Positions 1-8,509 are shown, counted from the first letter of the stretch. The stretch: DNA of 64,000 nt from Clostridium saccharobutylicum DSM 13864 (GCF_000473995.1 NC_022571.1:1948501-2012500); one strand, 5' to 3'. Program-made: numbers and translations. The notes: a model not told the origin generated them from the letters alone.

Positions 1-288
1 AGCACATATGAAATAAACTTGAAATTTAATATTCATTTTAAATTTACTTATTAATTTCAATGCTCCAACATTTAAATATTATATCATCATTTAGTTGAAA
101 TGTAGATTTATTTCATAAATTTTTAAGAAATTTTTAATTTTAATAAAAATTAAGAAATGAATATTAAGATTAAAATTATAATTTAAAGTAAAGAGAGAAG
201 TGTAATTTTAACATAGATAAATATTTATTATACATCTAGGAAAAGCTAATTAATATAAACATAATAAAGTATACGAGGAGGAATTAAA
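1..288. other. AT-rich leader region
   Basis: This stretch before the first gene is very AT-rich and has no ORF of substance. A good ribosome binding site (GAGGAGG) lies just before the ATG at 289. I saw no riboswitch, tRNA or clear repeat; the region may contain the promoter of the SDR gene, but no convincing -35/-10 pair stands out. Confidence 0.5.
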
Positions 289-1155
289 ATGGATTTTCCA
301 ACATCTTTTCCTAGCCAACATCAAGATGAGCAGCCAGGGCTTGAATATGAAATGAAACCATCACCAATTTTTGATGATCCTAAATATAATAAAAAGGGTG
401 ATGCATTAAATAATAAAGTAGCTATAATTACGGGTGGTGATAGTGGAATAGGAAGAGCAGTTGCGATAGCATATGCAAATCAGGGAGCTGATATTGTAAT
501 TGTATATAATAATGAAAATAAAGATGCAGAAGAAACTAAAAAGTTAATAGATGGAATTGGAAGAAAGTGTACTCTTATAGCAGGTGACATAAGCATAGCT
601 AGTTTTTGTAATAGTGTTGTAGAAAAAACTATGAGTGAGTATGGAAGATTAGATATATTAGTTAATAATGCAGCAGTTCAATATGAATGTACAGATATAA
701 AACAATTGCCAGATGAGCAATTTGATAAGACATTTAAGATTAATGTTTATGGGACATTTTATATGACAAAAGCAGCAATGAAACACTTAAAACCTGGAAG
801 CTGTATAATAAATACAGCATCTATAGTAGCTTACAAAGGTAATGAAACTTTAATAGATTATTCAATGACTAAAGGAGCTATAGTAGCATTTACAAGATCA
901 TTATCTATGGCACTTTCAAAGGGAAAAACAGGCATACGAGTTAATGCGGTAGCACCAGGGCCAATTTGGACACCACTTATTCCTGCAAGCTTTAAGGGGC
1001 AAAAGATATCACAATTTGGATCAGATACTCCAATGGGAAGAGCGGGACAGCCAGTTGAATGTGCTGGAGCATATGTATTTTTGGCTTCAGAAAATGCTTC
1101 CTATATTACAGGCCAGACAATACATGTAAATGGAGGACATATTGTAAATGGTTGA
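289..1155 (+). CDS. SDR family NAD(P)-dependent oxidoreductase
   Basis: A 288-residue short-chain dehydrogenase/reductase of the YhdF/general-stress-protein-39 type. After a roughly 40-residue N-terminal extension typical of this subgroup comes the Rossmann glycine motif TGGDSGIGRA, then NNAA (residues about 125-128), the catalytic Ser in NTAS, and the YSMTK Tyr/Lys pair; the proline-glycine turn APGPIWTPL follows. The start ATG has GAGGAGG upstream. It is probably a soluble NAD(P)H-linked reductase of unknown substrate. It is a single-gene unit ending at a strong terminator. The family assignment is secure, the substrate is not. Confidence 0.93.
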   Translation: MDFPTSFPSQHQDEQPGLEYEMKPSPIFDDPKYNKKGDALNNKVAIITGGDSGIGRAVAIAYANQGADIVIVYNNENKDAEETKKLIDGIGRKCTLIAGDISIASFCNSVVEKTMSEYGRLDILVNNAAVQYECTDIKQLPDEQFDKTFKINVYGTFYMTKAAMKHLKPGSCIINTASIVAYKGNETLIDYSMTKGAIVAFTRSLSMALSKGKTGIRVNAVAPGPIWTPLIPASFKGQKISQFGSDTPMGRAGQPVECAGAYVFLASENASYITGQTIHVNGGHIVNG

Positions 1156-1252
1156 ATAAACTCACTAATCCGTGCAAATTCCTACTAAGCCCTTGTAAAA
1201 CCGCCATTCGAATCAGAATTCAATTAAACAAAAAACTAAATCAATAAACTCA

Positions 1253-1283
1253 GAGTTGGGATTTAACTCCCAGCTCTTTTTTT
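1253..1283 (+). terminator. Rho-independent terminator of SDR gene
   Basis: A 9-bp stem, GAGTTGGGA pairing with TCCCAGCTC (one mismatch or wobble), is followed by seven T residues. It ends the SDR transcript. The rest of the 1156-1389 interval shows no gene. Confidence 0.85.
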
Positions 1284-1389
1284 CTATCCAAAAATCAGAT
1301 TAAAGGAAAGAGACAAAGCTGAAAAGAAATAGTAATAAATCAAGACTATTAGTGGATTTAGCAAGAGCAAAAGAGGGGGAAAATTATTC

Positions 1390-1438
1390 TTGACAAAATA
1401 TAGAAAAAGGACTATTATAAAATTAATTCATATATGAA
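1390..1438 (+). promoter_or_regulatory. marR promoter and palindromic operator
   Basis: TTGACA (1390-1395) and TATTAT (1413-1418) are 17 bp apart. The 12-bp perfect palindrome TTCATATATGAA (1427-1438) lies at the expected start of transcription. The same palindrome recurs at 1911-1922 before the next gene, so the MarR protein encoded between them probably represses itself and the following genes. Binding is inferred. Confidence 0.7.
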
Positions 1439-1456
1439 GTAAAATAGAGGTATAAG

Positions 1457-1888
1457 ATGTCAAAAGAATTATTACGTGATATTTACATGAAAATCCGTCA
1501 TATTAATGATGTTTCAGTTGAAAACTTTGTTGGTTCAACTTCTGGATATAGTGCTACGGGGGTGCAGTTTGGTGTTCTAAGGAATATTCCAACTGAGAGC
1601 AGTATTACTATGTCTGAATTAACTGATAAAGTAAAATGCGTTGCGAGTAATATGACAACAATAATAAGAAGAATGGAAAAACAAGAGCTTGTAAGCACAT
1701 TTAAGAATCCAGAAGATAAAAGACAGACGCTGGTGTCTGTAACTCAAAAAGGAATTGATGTTAGAGGGACTATGGAGGTTGCATATCAAAAGTTTTTAGT
1801 TGATATGTATGGCGTTTTGGAAGAAGAAGAGCAGAAAACATTATTTTGTTTACTTGCAAAGATAGAAGAAAGCCTTAATGTAAAATAA
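1457..1888 (+). CDS. MarR family transcriptional regulator
   Basis: A 143-residue winged-helix regulator of the MarR family. The recognition-helix region is SELTDKVKCVASNMTTIIRRMEK and the wing contains NPEDKRQTLVSVT, the standard D-x-R motif. It would act as a dimer on palindromic DNA and release when bound by a small molecule. It is flanked by two copies of the palindrome TTCATATATGAA, pointing to autorepression and control of the amidohydrolase gene 57 bp downstream. The ligand is unknown. Confidence 0.92.
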   Translation: MSKELLRDIYMKIRHINDVSVENFVGSTSGYSATGVQFGVLRNIPTESSITMSELTDKVKCVASNMTTIIRRMEKQELVSTFKNPEDKRQTLVSVTQKGIDVRGTMEVAYQKFLVDMYGVLEEEEQKTLFCLLAKIEESLNVK

Positions 1889-1910
1889 GGTTTTTCTTTT
1901 AATAAAATAC

Positions 1911-1922
1911 TTCATATATGAA
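1911..1922 (+). promoter_or_regulatory. second MarR-type palindrome before amidohydrolase
   Basis: TTCATATATGAA, identical to the site at 1427-1438, lies 24 bp before the ATG of the amidohydrolase gene. It probably allows the MarR protein to control this gene as well as its own. Confidence 0.6.
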
Positions 1923-1945
1923 ATAAATTTAAGGAGTGATATTAA

Positions 1946-2731
1946 ATGATAATAGATAGTCATGCACATGTTATATTACCAGTAGAAAAACATATTGAAT
2001 TAATGGATGAAGCAGGAATTGAGAAAACAATATTGTTTTCTACTTCAATGCATCCAGAGATTACAAAAACTTTAGATGAATTTGAAAAGGAACTGAATAA
2101 GCTATATGAAATCATTTCTGGTAAAAGAAATCCTATAGAAACAAGAATCGCATCAATTAAGGAACAAAGTGAGATTATAAATAAATATCCTTCAAGATTT
2201 TGTGGATTTGGCAGTGTACCAGTAGGATTAGATTATGAGAAAACTGCTTCATGGATAGAGGAGTATATTGTCAAAAATAAATTTATTGGACTTGGAGAAT
2301 TTTCAGTATCTACAGGTCAAGTGAAAAGCTTAGAAACTGTATTTAAGGTGTCACATGATTTTTCAAATTTACCAGTTTGGATTCATGCATTTTGGCCTTT
2401 AGACTTGAATGATATAAAAGAAATATTTAATTTAGCAAAAAAATATCCTGATGTCCCTGTAATAATAGGACATTTAGGCGGAGTTAACTGGCTTGAAGTA
2501 ATTAAGATGGCAAAGGAAACTAAAAATATATATATTGATTTATCAGCTTTTTATACTACAGTAGCTTTAGGGATGACAATTAAAGAACTACCTGAAAAAT
2601 GTTTGTTTAGTGCAGATATCCCATATGGAGATTTAATGGTATCTAAGTTTTCAATAGAGCGTGTTTGTAAAGACAAGGCAGTATTAGAGCAAGTCATGGG
2701 TGGAAATGTAGAAAAGCTTTTGAATCTTTGA
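1946..2731 (+). CDS. Amidohydrolase family metal-dependent hydrolase
   Basis: A 261-residue TIM-barrel hydrolase of the amidohydrolase_2 type. It opens with DSHAHV, the His-x-His metal site; further metal or catalytic signatures are WIHAF (about residue 147), IGHLGG (about 174) and the Asp in FSADIPYGD (about 225). Members hydrolyse or decarboxylate small ring or carboxylate compounds; the substrate here cannot be read from sequence. The start has AAGGAGTGAT upstream. It sits between a MarR regulator with matching palindromes and an SGNH-hydrolase gene 18 bp downstream, so the three probably form one substrate-responsive module. Confidence 0.88.
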   Translation: MIIDSHAHVILPVEKHIELMDEAGIEKTILFSTSMHPEITKTLDEFEKELNKLYEIISGKRNPIETRIASIKEQSEIINKYPSRFCGFGSVPVGLDYEKTASWIEEYIVKNKFIGLGEFSVSTGQVKSLETVFKVSHDFSNLPVWIHAFWPLDLNDIKEIFNLAKKYPDVPVIIGHLGGVNWLEVIKMAKETKNIYIDLSAFYTTVALGMTIKELPEKCLFSADIPYGDLMVSKFSIERVCKDKAVLEQVMGGNVEKLLNL

Positions 2732-2749
2732 TATAGAAAGGTGAGAAAA

Positions 2750-3316
2750 ATGAGTATTGTATGCATTGGAGATAGCTTAACGTTTGGCTATGGAGTTAAA
2801 GAATCAGATAACTGGGGTAGTATATTATCTACAAAAATAAAAGAAAATCTAATTAATAAAGGTATACCAGGTAATACAACAACTGAAATGAAAGAAAGAT
2901 TTATAGAAGATGTTGTCAACCATAAGCCATGTAAAGTTCTAATTATGGGTGGAACAAATGATGTATTTTTAAATTTTAGAATAGATGATATTTTAAATAA
3001 TATAAATACAATGGTTCAAATGTGTGAAATAAACAATATCATTCCTATAATTTTAACACCACTACCAGTTAAAGATAATATCCAAGTAAAGACATGGTTT
3101 GAAGATATGGATTATAAGAAAGTTAATAAGAGCTTAGCTGAATTAAGCAGTTTTCTAATTAATTATGGAGAAGAAAAAAATATTAAATGTATAGATTTAG
3201 GAGCTCTTTTATTAGAAGAAGGAAAAATAATCGATTAGTTTTTAGAAGATGGAATACATGTGTCAAAAGATATTCATAGTGAAATTGCTGAAATAATCTA
3301 TAATTTAATATTTTAG
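2750..3316 (+). pseudogene. SGNH/GDSL hydrolase interrupted by in-frame TAG
   Basis: An SGNH-hydrolase (lipase/esterase or acetylhydrolase fold). Block I is GDSLTFGYG and the oxyanion block is MGGTNDVF. Translation stops at TAG 3236-3238, but the same frame continues for 25 codons with LEDGIHVSKDIHSEIAEIIYNLI, which contains the family's block V catalytic Asp and His (D-G-I-H), and then ends at TAG 3314-3316. So the 162-residue product lacks two of its catalytic residues. The start is taken as ATG 2750 because the GTG at 2741 overlaps the ribosome binding site. It is probably a recent nonsense mutation; a sequencing error or readthrough is possible. Confidence 0.8.
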
Positions 3317-3592
3317 TGAAGCTATAAATTTTATTGTAATAAAGCAAATGAAAAAGAGAATTTAGTGGTTTCCCTAATGTAACAGAGATTAATTATTGGG
3401 ATTAGAAATAAGCGCAAATGTTAATATTGACACACAAATGTAACAATTATCAATTAATATAGATTGGTAGCATAAATCAATAACGGAATATTTTGCTACA
3501 CAAGTAATAAAAAATAAGTTTTAATATATTGCTATATATTAGCTTAAATTTTATGATATAGCCTTTAATGGCAGAAAGGGAGAAAAATTATT

Positions 3593-4006
3593 ATGAAACT
3601 TAAATCAAAAAAGTCAACTATTTCAATTGTTTTGTATGTTGTTGCTGCAATTATAGCAATTCTAGGAATTATATTATTAATTAATAGTAGTCTGTCATTT
3701 AAAGATGTTGTTACTCAATATACAGCTAAGGGATATCCTGCTGATACTGTTCTTAAAAAATTAATTCCAGCGCAATTCCTTCCACAAATATGTGAAATAA
3801 TAGCTATGTATGGAGGAATAGCATTTATTTTAGTAGGAATAGGTATTGTTAATAAAAAAGTTTCAAAATGTTTAACATTATTAACTAAAGATGATGTTGA
3901 TAATGATAATATTGAAGAAAAGACTTCTAAAAATGATGTTGTTGCTGGAGAAAATGCACAAGCCATTGATCAAACAGTTACTGAACAAGATGTTAAAAAA
4001 GTTTAA
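3593..4006 (+). CDS. Small two-helix membrane protein, unknown function
   Basis: A 137-residue protein I do not recognise by name. After a short basic N-terminus there is a hydrophobic helix (residues about 10-31), a hydrophilic loop, a second helix (about 64-85, ending ILVGIGIV) and an acidic, hydrophilic C-terminal tail of about 45 residues. The topology suggests both termini are cytoplasmic. It is preceded by AGAAAGGGAG and followed by its own terminator, so it is a single-gene unit. No catalytic motif is visible. Confidence 0.8.
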   Translation: MKLKSKKSTISIVLYVVAAIIAILGIILLINSSLSFKDVVTQYTAKGYPADTVLKKLIPAQFLPQICEIIAMYGGIAFILVGIGIVNKKVSKCLTLLTKDDVDNDNIEEKTSKNDVVAGENAQAIDQTVTEQDVKKV

Positions 4007-4020
4007 TTAAAACATAATTA

Positions 4021-4064
4021 AAATACTTGTCTTTAAAGTTTAAATTAAGACAAGTATTTTTTTG
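4021..4064 (+). terminator. Terminator after small membrane protein gene
   Basis: A 13-bp perfect stem, AAATACTTGTCTT with AAGACAAGTATTT, is followed by a T run. Confidence 0.88.
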
Positions 4065-4422
4065 TCTCTAAATAAATGTTACCAGATATATAAGTTCTAA
4101 AAAATTTTATTCATAAATTTTAAGTCTCAGCAAAAGAAGTGCATAACAATATTTATTATTTATGGATTTTTATTAATTAGAACTTATATATCATTAAAAT
4201 CGCATTACATTTTATTTATGTAGCTTATGCAATTAAATCAGTATATTGTAAATTATGGTACAATAAATGTATAATAAAAATATAAATTAAGTGTCTGCTA
4301 AAATATTAAATGTAATAATGTATGTTTGAGTGTATATTAGGATTTATTAAGGCACAATCAAATAAATAACGTATATATATATATATTCTAATTAGTTTTA
4401 GCGATTTTGTGAGGTGAATGTT
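4065..4422. other. AT-rich intergenic region with a family B half-site
   Basis: No gene is visible. At 4347-4371 there is a solitary copy of one end of repeat family B (AAGGCACAATCAAATAAATAAC) without its partner arm. It is followed by a short TA dinucleotide run near 4373-4386. Both look like remnants. Confidence 0.5.
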
Positions 4423-4842
4423 TTGGGGAAAGTAAGAGTATCAGAGGTAGCTGTATATTTTAATTCTAATATAAAATCTGTTTGGGATGTGGTTACTGAT
4501 AATAGTAATTATAAATGGCGTAGTGATATTGATAAAATTGAAATTATTAAAGATGGAAGAGAATTTATTGAATATAGTCATAATGGAAATGCTACGAAAT
4601 TTATAATAACTAAAAAGAAAAAATATAGCCAATATGAATTTAAGATGCAAAATAAGATGTTTAAAGGATATTGGACAGGAAATTTTTTAGAAACTCACAA
4701 GGGTGGTACAAAAATAATTTTTAAAGAAAATATATATATTAAAAATCCGATTATTCGAGTTTTGTCTTATGTATTTATGGATTTGAAGAAAATGCAGTGT
4801 ATGTATATTTCAGATTTGAAGAAGGAATTAGGTGAAATTTAA
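4423..4842 (+). CDS. SRPBCC (START/Bet v1-like) family protein
   Basis: A roughly 140-residue protein with the helix-grip layout of SRPBCC/polyketide-cyclase-like proteins: it begins VAVYFNSNIKSVWDVVTD, then alternating beta strands rich in Lys/Tyr, and ends in a long amphipathic helix. Such proteins bind hydrophobic ligands in a cavity; no ligand is evident. TTG 4423 is preferred because GAGGTG at 4411-4416 is then a correctly spaced ribosome binding site; GTG 4414 would lie inside it. It is followed by the family A hairpin region and a convergent gene. Confidence 0.72.
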   Translation: MGKVRVSEVAVYFNSNIKSVWDVVTDNSNYKWRSDIDKIEIIKDGREFIEYSHNGNATKFIITKKKKYSQYEFKMQNKMFKGYWTGNFLETHKGGTKIIFKENIYIKNPIIRVLSYVFMDLKKMQCMYISDLKKELGEI

Positions 4843-4907
4843 TAAAGATAACAAAATATATATAATCATAATATTTTATAATGAGTTGTGAAGTTTATTA
4901 ACAAGAG

Positions 4908-4965
4908 ATTGTTACATTATTGCTTGTCCTTAACTTGTTTAAGGAGCATGCAGGAAGTTAGCAAT
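4908..4965. repeat. Family A remnant (tip hairpin only)
   Basis: The segment at 4921-4952 begins TGCTTGTCCTTAACTTG and ends AAGGAGCATGCA, matching the tip hairpin of the complete family A elements at 5031 and 22284. Long flanking arms are missing, so it appears to be a decayed copy. Confidence 0.6.
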
Positions 4966-5030
4966 TTCATATAGATAAGCAAACTATTGAACTAGATTTA
5001 AATTCTGAAATATATTCAAAACTAGAAAGT

Positions 5031-5218
5031 AAGGGGACTCTTTTGCGGAGAATTGCATTTAGAATATGGCTATAGGTATTTCTTAAGTAAAAGTTGTTCT
5101 ATTTTTGCTTGTCCTCAGTTTTATCTGAGGAGCATGCAGAAATAGAACGACTTTTACTGTTAGAAATCCATAGTTATATTCTATAGCAATCGAGCAAAAG
5201 AATCCCCTTACTTTGGGT
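5031..5218. repeat. Family A long inverted repeat, copy A1
   Basis: A nearly continuous palindrome of about 190 bp. The base is ACTAGAAAGTAAGGGGA pairing with the CCCCTTACTTTGGGT end. Inner arms include GTAAAAGTTGTTCTATTT with AAATAGAACGACTTTTAC. The tip hairpin is GCTTGTCCTCAG with CTGAGGAGCATGC. It lies between two convergent genes and could terminate both transcripts. It codes for nothing. Confidence 0.85.
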
Positions 5219-5234
5219 AAAATATAGCATACAT

Positions 5235-6164
5235 TTAAAGTTCAAGTTGTTTATCTATCTTATTTTTATTATTTGAAAGTAAATTTAAATTAAAGCCTTT
5301 TTCAGAAACATAAACTCCAAATAAAATAAGTATTGCACCTGTTATTGAGAAGGCTGTCATTTTTTCATGAAGAATTACAATAGATAATACTAAAGTAATT
5401 ACTGGAAGAAAATATAGATAGTTGTTAGTTTTTATAACACCAAGATTCTCAACAGTAAAGTTCCAAACTACATAGCAAGTACTAGAAGCAATGATTCCTA
5501 AGAATAATAAATTAAGCATAACATTAAAATTCATTAATCTTGAAAGTGAAAAATTAAATTCAGATGTAAATAAAAAAGGTATCATTGTTATTATTGCGTA
5601 GAAAAATATTTTCCTTGTTAAGTAGAGTGTATTATATTTTTTACCAAATTTTTTAGTTGATACTGAATATATAGCCCAGCATAATGATGCACCTAACGCT
5701 AAGATATCTCCAGTAGGATTTAGTTTTAATATAAAGTTTCCATTAAATATAACTAGAAAAACTCCCAAAATTGCAATGAAAAATCCAAGAATAAGATTTT
5801 TATTAAGTTTTTCAGTTTTAGTGAAAAAATGAGCTAAAAAAGCAGTTAGTATTGGAGCAGTTGCAAGAATTAGACTAACATTTGATACAAGCGAAATCTT
5901 TACTGCATTATTTTCTGTTAGAAAATAAAGTGAACCACCTGTAATGCCACAAGTTGCAAATAAAATTTCTTCCTTAATTGAATCTGCTCTATGAAATTTA
6001 GGATGAATAAGTAATAAAATAAAATACGCTATTACAAATCTAAAAAACATAACTTCAAGAGGAGTAAATGTATTTAGTAAAATTTTGCTTGATATAAAAG
6101 TAGTTGCCCAAATTGCTACAGTTACAAAAGCTGCGATGTTTAAAAATAAATTGTTGTGTTTCAT
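5235..6164 (-). CDS. DMT superfamily (EamA) transporter
   Basis: A 309-residue integral membrane protein with about ten hydrophobic helices in two EamA repeats (residues about 8-140 and 150-290). The FISSKILLNTFTPLEVMFFRF start of repeat 1 and the GDILALGASLCWAIYSVSTKK start of repeat 2 are typical. Family members export amino acids, metabolites or drugs; the substrate is not predictable. The ATG at 6164 has AAGGGG upstream on the minus strand. It is a monocistronic gene. Confidence 0.92.
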   Translation of the reverse strand: MKHNNLFLNIAAFVTVAIWATTFISSKILLNTFTPLEVMFFRFVIAYFILLLIHPKFHRADSIKEEILFATCGITGGSLYFLTENNAVKISLVSNVSLILATAPILTAFLAHFFTKTEKLNKNLILGFFIAILGVFLVIFNGNFILKLNPTGDILALGASLCWAIYSVSTKKFGKKYNTLYLTRKIFFYAIITMIPFLFTSEFNFSLSRLMNFNVMLNLLFLGIIASSTCYVVWNFTVENLGVIKTNNYLYFLPVITLVLSIVILHEKMTAFSITGAILILFGVYVSEKGFNLNLLSNNKNKIDKQLEL

Positions 6165-6539
6165 TGATTTATGCCCCTTTGTATATTTTTTTTCTATTTT
6201 ATAGTATACAATAGTTTGTTATAAAAATATATAAATTAAATGAGTTGTTTAAAAGAAAGAAATTAATTTTAATTATAAAATTTTTAGTTAATGATTCAAA
6301 TTGGAGAATATTTTAAAAGGAAAATAAGAAAGAAAACATTGTAAATAAAAAGTATATCTTAATATTAAAAATTATACTTTATGTATATACCACATAATAA
6401 TGATTAGAATATTAAAATATTATGTGAACAATTGAAAATTGCATTTATAGTATTATGTTGGAAATTTATAATGTATAATGTTTATATACTATTTTAATAA
6501 GTGGACTCAGAAACTCAATATAGTGGAGGGACAAGTACA
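6165..6539. other. Divergent AT-rich intergenic region
   Basis: This region between the DMT transporter and the HAD gene is very AT-rich. I see no ORF, hairpin, riboswitch or repeat of either family in it. It must contain divergent promoters, but none can be fixed with confidence. Confidence 0.4.
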
Positions 6540-7349
6540 GTGAGTAAGAAATTTGATGGATATGTTATTTTAAGTGATTTAGATGGTACATTATTGGATA
6601 AAAATAAAAATGTTTCAGATGAAAATAAAAGAGCTATAGAATATTTTATAGAAAATGGAGGCAAATTTTCTATAGCTACAGGGAGAGCAATTGAAGCTAG
6701 TGAGCAATATATCAAAGATGTTAAGCTCGACTTGCCAACAATTGTATATAATGGCGGAATGATTTATGACTATAATGAGAAAAAGGTAATAAGAGAAAAT
6801 TTAATAAATGATAAGCAGAAACAATTATTAAGTGCAATAAAACGTGATTATCCTAATATAGGTATAGAGATATATTGTGGAAGAAAAGTTTATGTATACA
6901 ATGATTCAGGAATGTCAAATAGACCCGCGACAAGTATGCTTGATGTAATTTATGATATGCCAAGTGATTTATTACAAATAAATTGGAACAAAGTAATACT
7001 TATAGGAAAAATAGAAGAAATAAATGATCTAGAGAAGAACTTTAGAAGTCAATACGGTATTGAAGCAATTAGAAGTGCAAATTTTTGTTGTGAAATACTA
7101 CCTGTAAATACTTCTAAGGGGCAGGCGCTTAGGGATTTGATTGAAATTTATAATTTAGATAAACATAAGGTAATAGCTGTTGGTGATAACATGAATGATG
7201 CAGAACTTTTGGAGGCAGCTACAATTGCATTTTGTCCAGAAAATGCATCAAAGGAAGTAAAAGAATATGCAGATTACATAACAGTAGATAACGAAAATCA
7301 TGTAGTATACCACATAGTAAAATGGATAGAAGAAAATGGGAATGTATGA
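6540..7349 (+). CDS. Cof-type HAD-IIB family phosphatase
   Basis: A 269-residue HAD-superfamily hydrolase, subfamily IIB. Motif I is SDLDGTLLD with the nucleophile and acid/base Asp, motif II is the Thr of ATGRA, motif III is the Lys in NTSKGQAL, and motif IV is GDNMNDAELL. These enzymes dephosphorylate sugar phosphates, flavin or pyridoxal phosphates in the cytoplasm. GTG 6540 is chosen over GTG 6501 because GGAGGG (6525-6530) is well placed only for 6540. A collapsed copy of this gene's two ends is present at 14636-14764. Confidence 0.92.
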   Translation: MSKKFDGYVILSDLDGTLLDKNKNVSDENKRAIEYFIENGGKFSIATGRAIEASEQYIKDVKLDLPTIVYNGGMIYDYNEKKVIRENLINDKQKQLLSAIKRDYPNIGIEIYCGRKVYVYNDSGMSNRPATSMLDVIYDMPSDLLQINWNKVILIGKIEEINDLEKNFRSQYGIEAIRSANFCCEILPVNTSKGQALRDLIEIYNLDKHKVIAVGDNMNDAELLEAATIAFCPENASKEVKEYADYITVDNENHVVYHIVKWIEENGNV

Positions 7350-7384
7350 TGAGCAGGTAATCCCTATATATGAATAAAATTTAA

Positions 7385-7440
7385 ATTGGGACAGTAGATA
7401 GTTTTATATAATGCATAAACTACCTACTGTCCTAATTTTT
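7385..7440 (+). terminator. Terminator of HAD gene
   Basis: A strong stem of about 16 bp, GGACAGTAGATAGTTT with AAACTACCTACTGTCC (one mismatch), is followed by TAATTTTTAT. Confidence 0.85.
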
Positions 7441-7454
7441 ATATAAAGAAATGA

Positions 7455-7661
7455 GTTGAAGTTACAGTAAATGATGAAGTTAAAACAGCTATGGTTTATA
7501 TTATACCTAATGAATATACAGATATGGTAGCAGTTCCTACACAATATTATTTTAGTATAATAGTAAGAGGTTATTTTTATAATGGAATTAATTTCGAACT
7601 TTTACAAATTCTATATTCAGAATGTTTATCTGAACTTAGAAATTTAGAGTCCAAGAAATAA
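7455..7661 (+). pseudogene. Gamma-glutamylcyclotransferase-like C-terminal remnant
   Basis: A 68-codon open stretch with no start codon or ribosome binding site, ending at TAA 7659-7661. Its translation includes VKTAMVYIIPNEY, then VPTQYYFSIIVRGYFYNGIN. This resembles the second half of clostridial gamma-glutamylcyclotransferase-like proteins, where a PPSQHYYDIIxxGY motif occurs. The N-terminal substrate loop (YGSN) is missing, so it is a non-functional fragment. Confidence 0.6.
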
Positions 7662-7810
7662 TGTTTATTTAGATAAGGCTCTGTAGACAATGTAGGCTCT
7701 TTCATTATATTAATTTTTCAAGAAAATATTTACGATATTTCAACAATATTATATACTTGATATGGTAAAAAAATTTACTAAGGATAATAAAAGGAGAGGG
7801 GAAGGTTACT

Positions 7811-7927
7811 ATGGCAGATAAGAAATCATGTCCAAACTGTGGAAGTACAAAAACAAGCACAGTAATATCTGGTGGAAGTTGTTTAAGAGTTAGATGTAGT
7901 GTTTGTAAAACAGAATATCCAAAATAA
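7811..7927 (+). CDS. 38-residue zinc-ribbon-like small protein
   Basis: A very short gene: 38 codons starting at ATG 7811 with a strong purine-rich ribosome binding site (AAAGGAGAGGGGAAGG) and followed immediately by a terminator. Two Cys-x-x-Cys knuckles, CPNC at residues 7-10 and CSVC at about 30-33, are separated by a Gly/Ser/Thr loop, the layout of a small zinc ribbon. It is too short for a catalytic domain. It lies inside a region of decayed genes but is itself intact, arguing that it is under selection. Confidence 0.72.
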   Translation: MADKKSCPNCGSTKTSTVISGGSCLRVRCSVCKTEYPK

Positions 7928-7933
7928 AATTTT

Positions 7934-7965
7934 AGAGCTTATAGAGATATGAGCTCTTTTTTTTA
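7934..7965 (+). terminator. Terminator of the 38-aa gene
   Basis: The stem AGAGCT/AGCTCT with an 12-nt loop is followed by eight T residues. Confidence 0.75.
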
Positions 7966-7999
7966 TGTATACGAAATTATAGAATTTTTAAATTATACT

Positions 8000-8153
8000 T
8001 ATTGCAAAATATACTTTAATGATTCTAATCACTTTAATACTGAATATAAAGCTGCTAAGAGAGATTTAGAGAAATCTAAAGTAATATATTTATGAAGTTG
8101 CCGCAAGCGGTATGTTGATAGAAGGAAATTTTGAGTTATTAAAAATAGCCTAA
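8000..8153 (+). pseudogene. Unidentified coding remnant
   Basis: Two short stretches in different frames read like protein: NDSNHFNTEYKAAKRDLEKS ending in a stop near 8095, then EVAASGMLIEGNFELLKIA ending at a stop near 8153. A single-base shift would join them. There is no start codon or ribosome binding site. I cannot name the parent gene; this is listed as probable gene debris. Confidence 0.35.
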
Positions 8154-8246
8154 CAATCTATTTTTTATTCAACAGTAAAATTATTTAAGTGAAAATGAAC
8201 TATTATAGTTATAAAATAACAATTGAAATATTTTTACAAGAAATAC

Positions 8247-8277
8247 TTGACTTGGAGTTATCTCCAGGGATTATAAT
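8247..8277 (+). promoter_or_regulatory. MerR-type promoter/operator
   Basis: TTGACT (8247-8252) and TATAAT (8272-8277) are separated by an unusually long 19-bp spacer that contains the dyad TGGAG-TTAT-CTCCA. A 19-bp spacer with a central palindrome is the signature of promoters activated by MerR-family regulators. It precedes the aldo/keto reductase pseudogene and then, without an evident terminator, the cbiM operon. The MerR gene at 60513 is the only MerR in the window, but its own site looks different. Confidence 0.75.
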
Positions 8278-8325
8278 ACTAAATATAGGGTGGTAAAAAT
8301 TTGAAGGTTTTTAAAGGAGGATTAA

Positions 8326-8509
8326 TATGTTATACAGAACATTAGGAAAGACAAATGAAAAGGTTTCAAATTTAGCTACAAAGCTTCCTAGCTGGTTAAT
8401 TAAGACTAGAAAAGAAAAGATATGGACAAGTGTTTAAATGAGCAATTAGAACGTCTGCAAACAGATAAAATAGATTTTATTTACTACATGCTTTAAATAA
8501 AGGTGTTTA
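8326..8509 (+). pseudogene. Decayed aldo/keto reductase gene
   Basis: The 5' end is well preserved: AAAGGAGG, then ATG and MLYRTLGKTNEKVSNLA. The sequence then jumps to ATKLPSWLIKTR, a large internal deletion compared with the family. A one-base shift follows (MDKCLNEQLERLQTDKIDF), then a second one (LLHALNKG) and a stop. These are conserved aldo/keto reductase segments, but the catalytic Tyr/Lys region is absent. It cannot encode an active enzyme. Confidence 0.82.

Noticed and set aside
1059..1247. ORF overlapping the end of the SDR gene
   Set aside because: It is in another frame of a clear SDR gene, has no ribosome binding site and its translation has no family features.
2741..2749. GTG 2741 as start of the SGNH hydrolase
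   Set aside because: It overlaps the AGAAAGGTG ribosome binding site that serves ATG 2750.
4021..4064. Possible regulatory RNA after the small membrane gene
   Set aside because: The short stem and T run are fully explained as a terminator.
4373..4386. TA dinucleotide run as a phase-variable repeat
   Set aside because: Too short in such AT-rich DNA and too far from a start codon to argue for switching.
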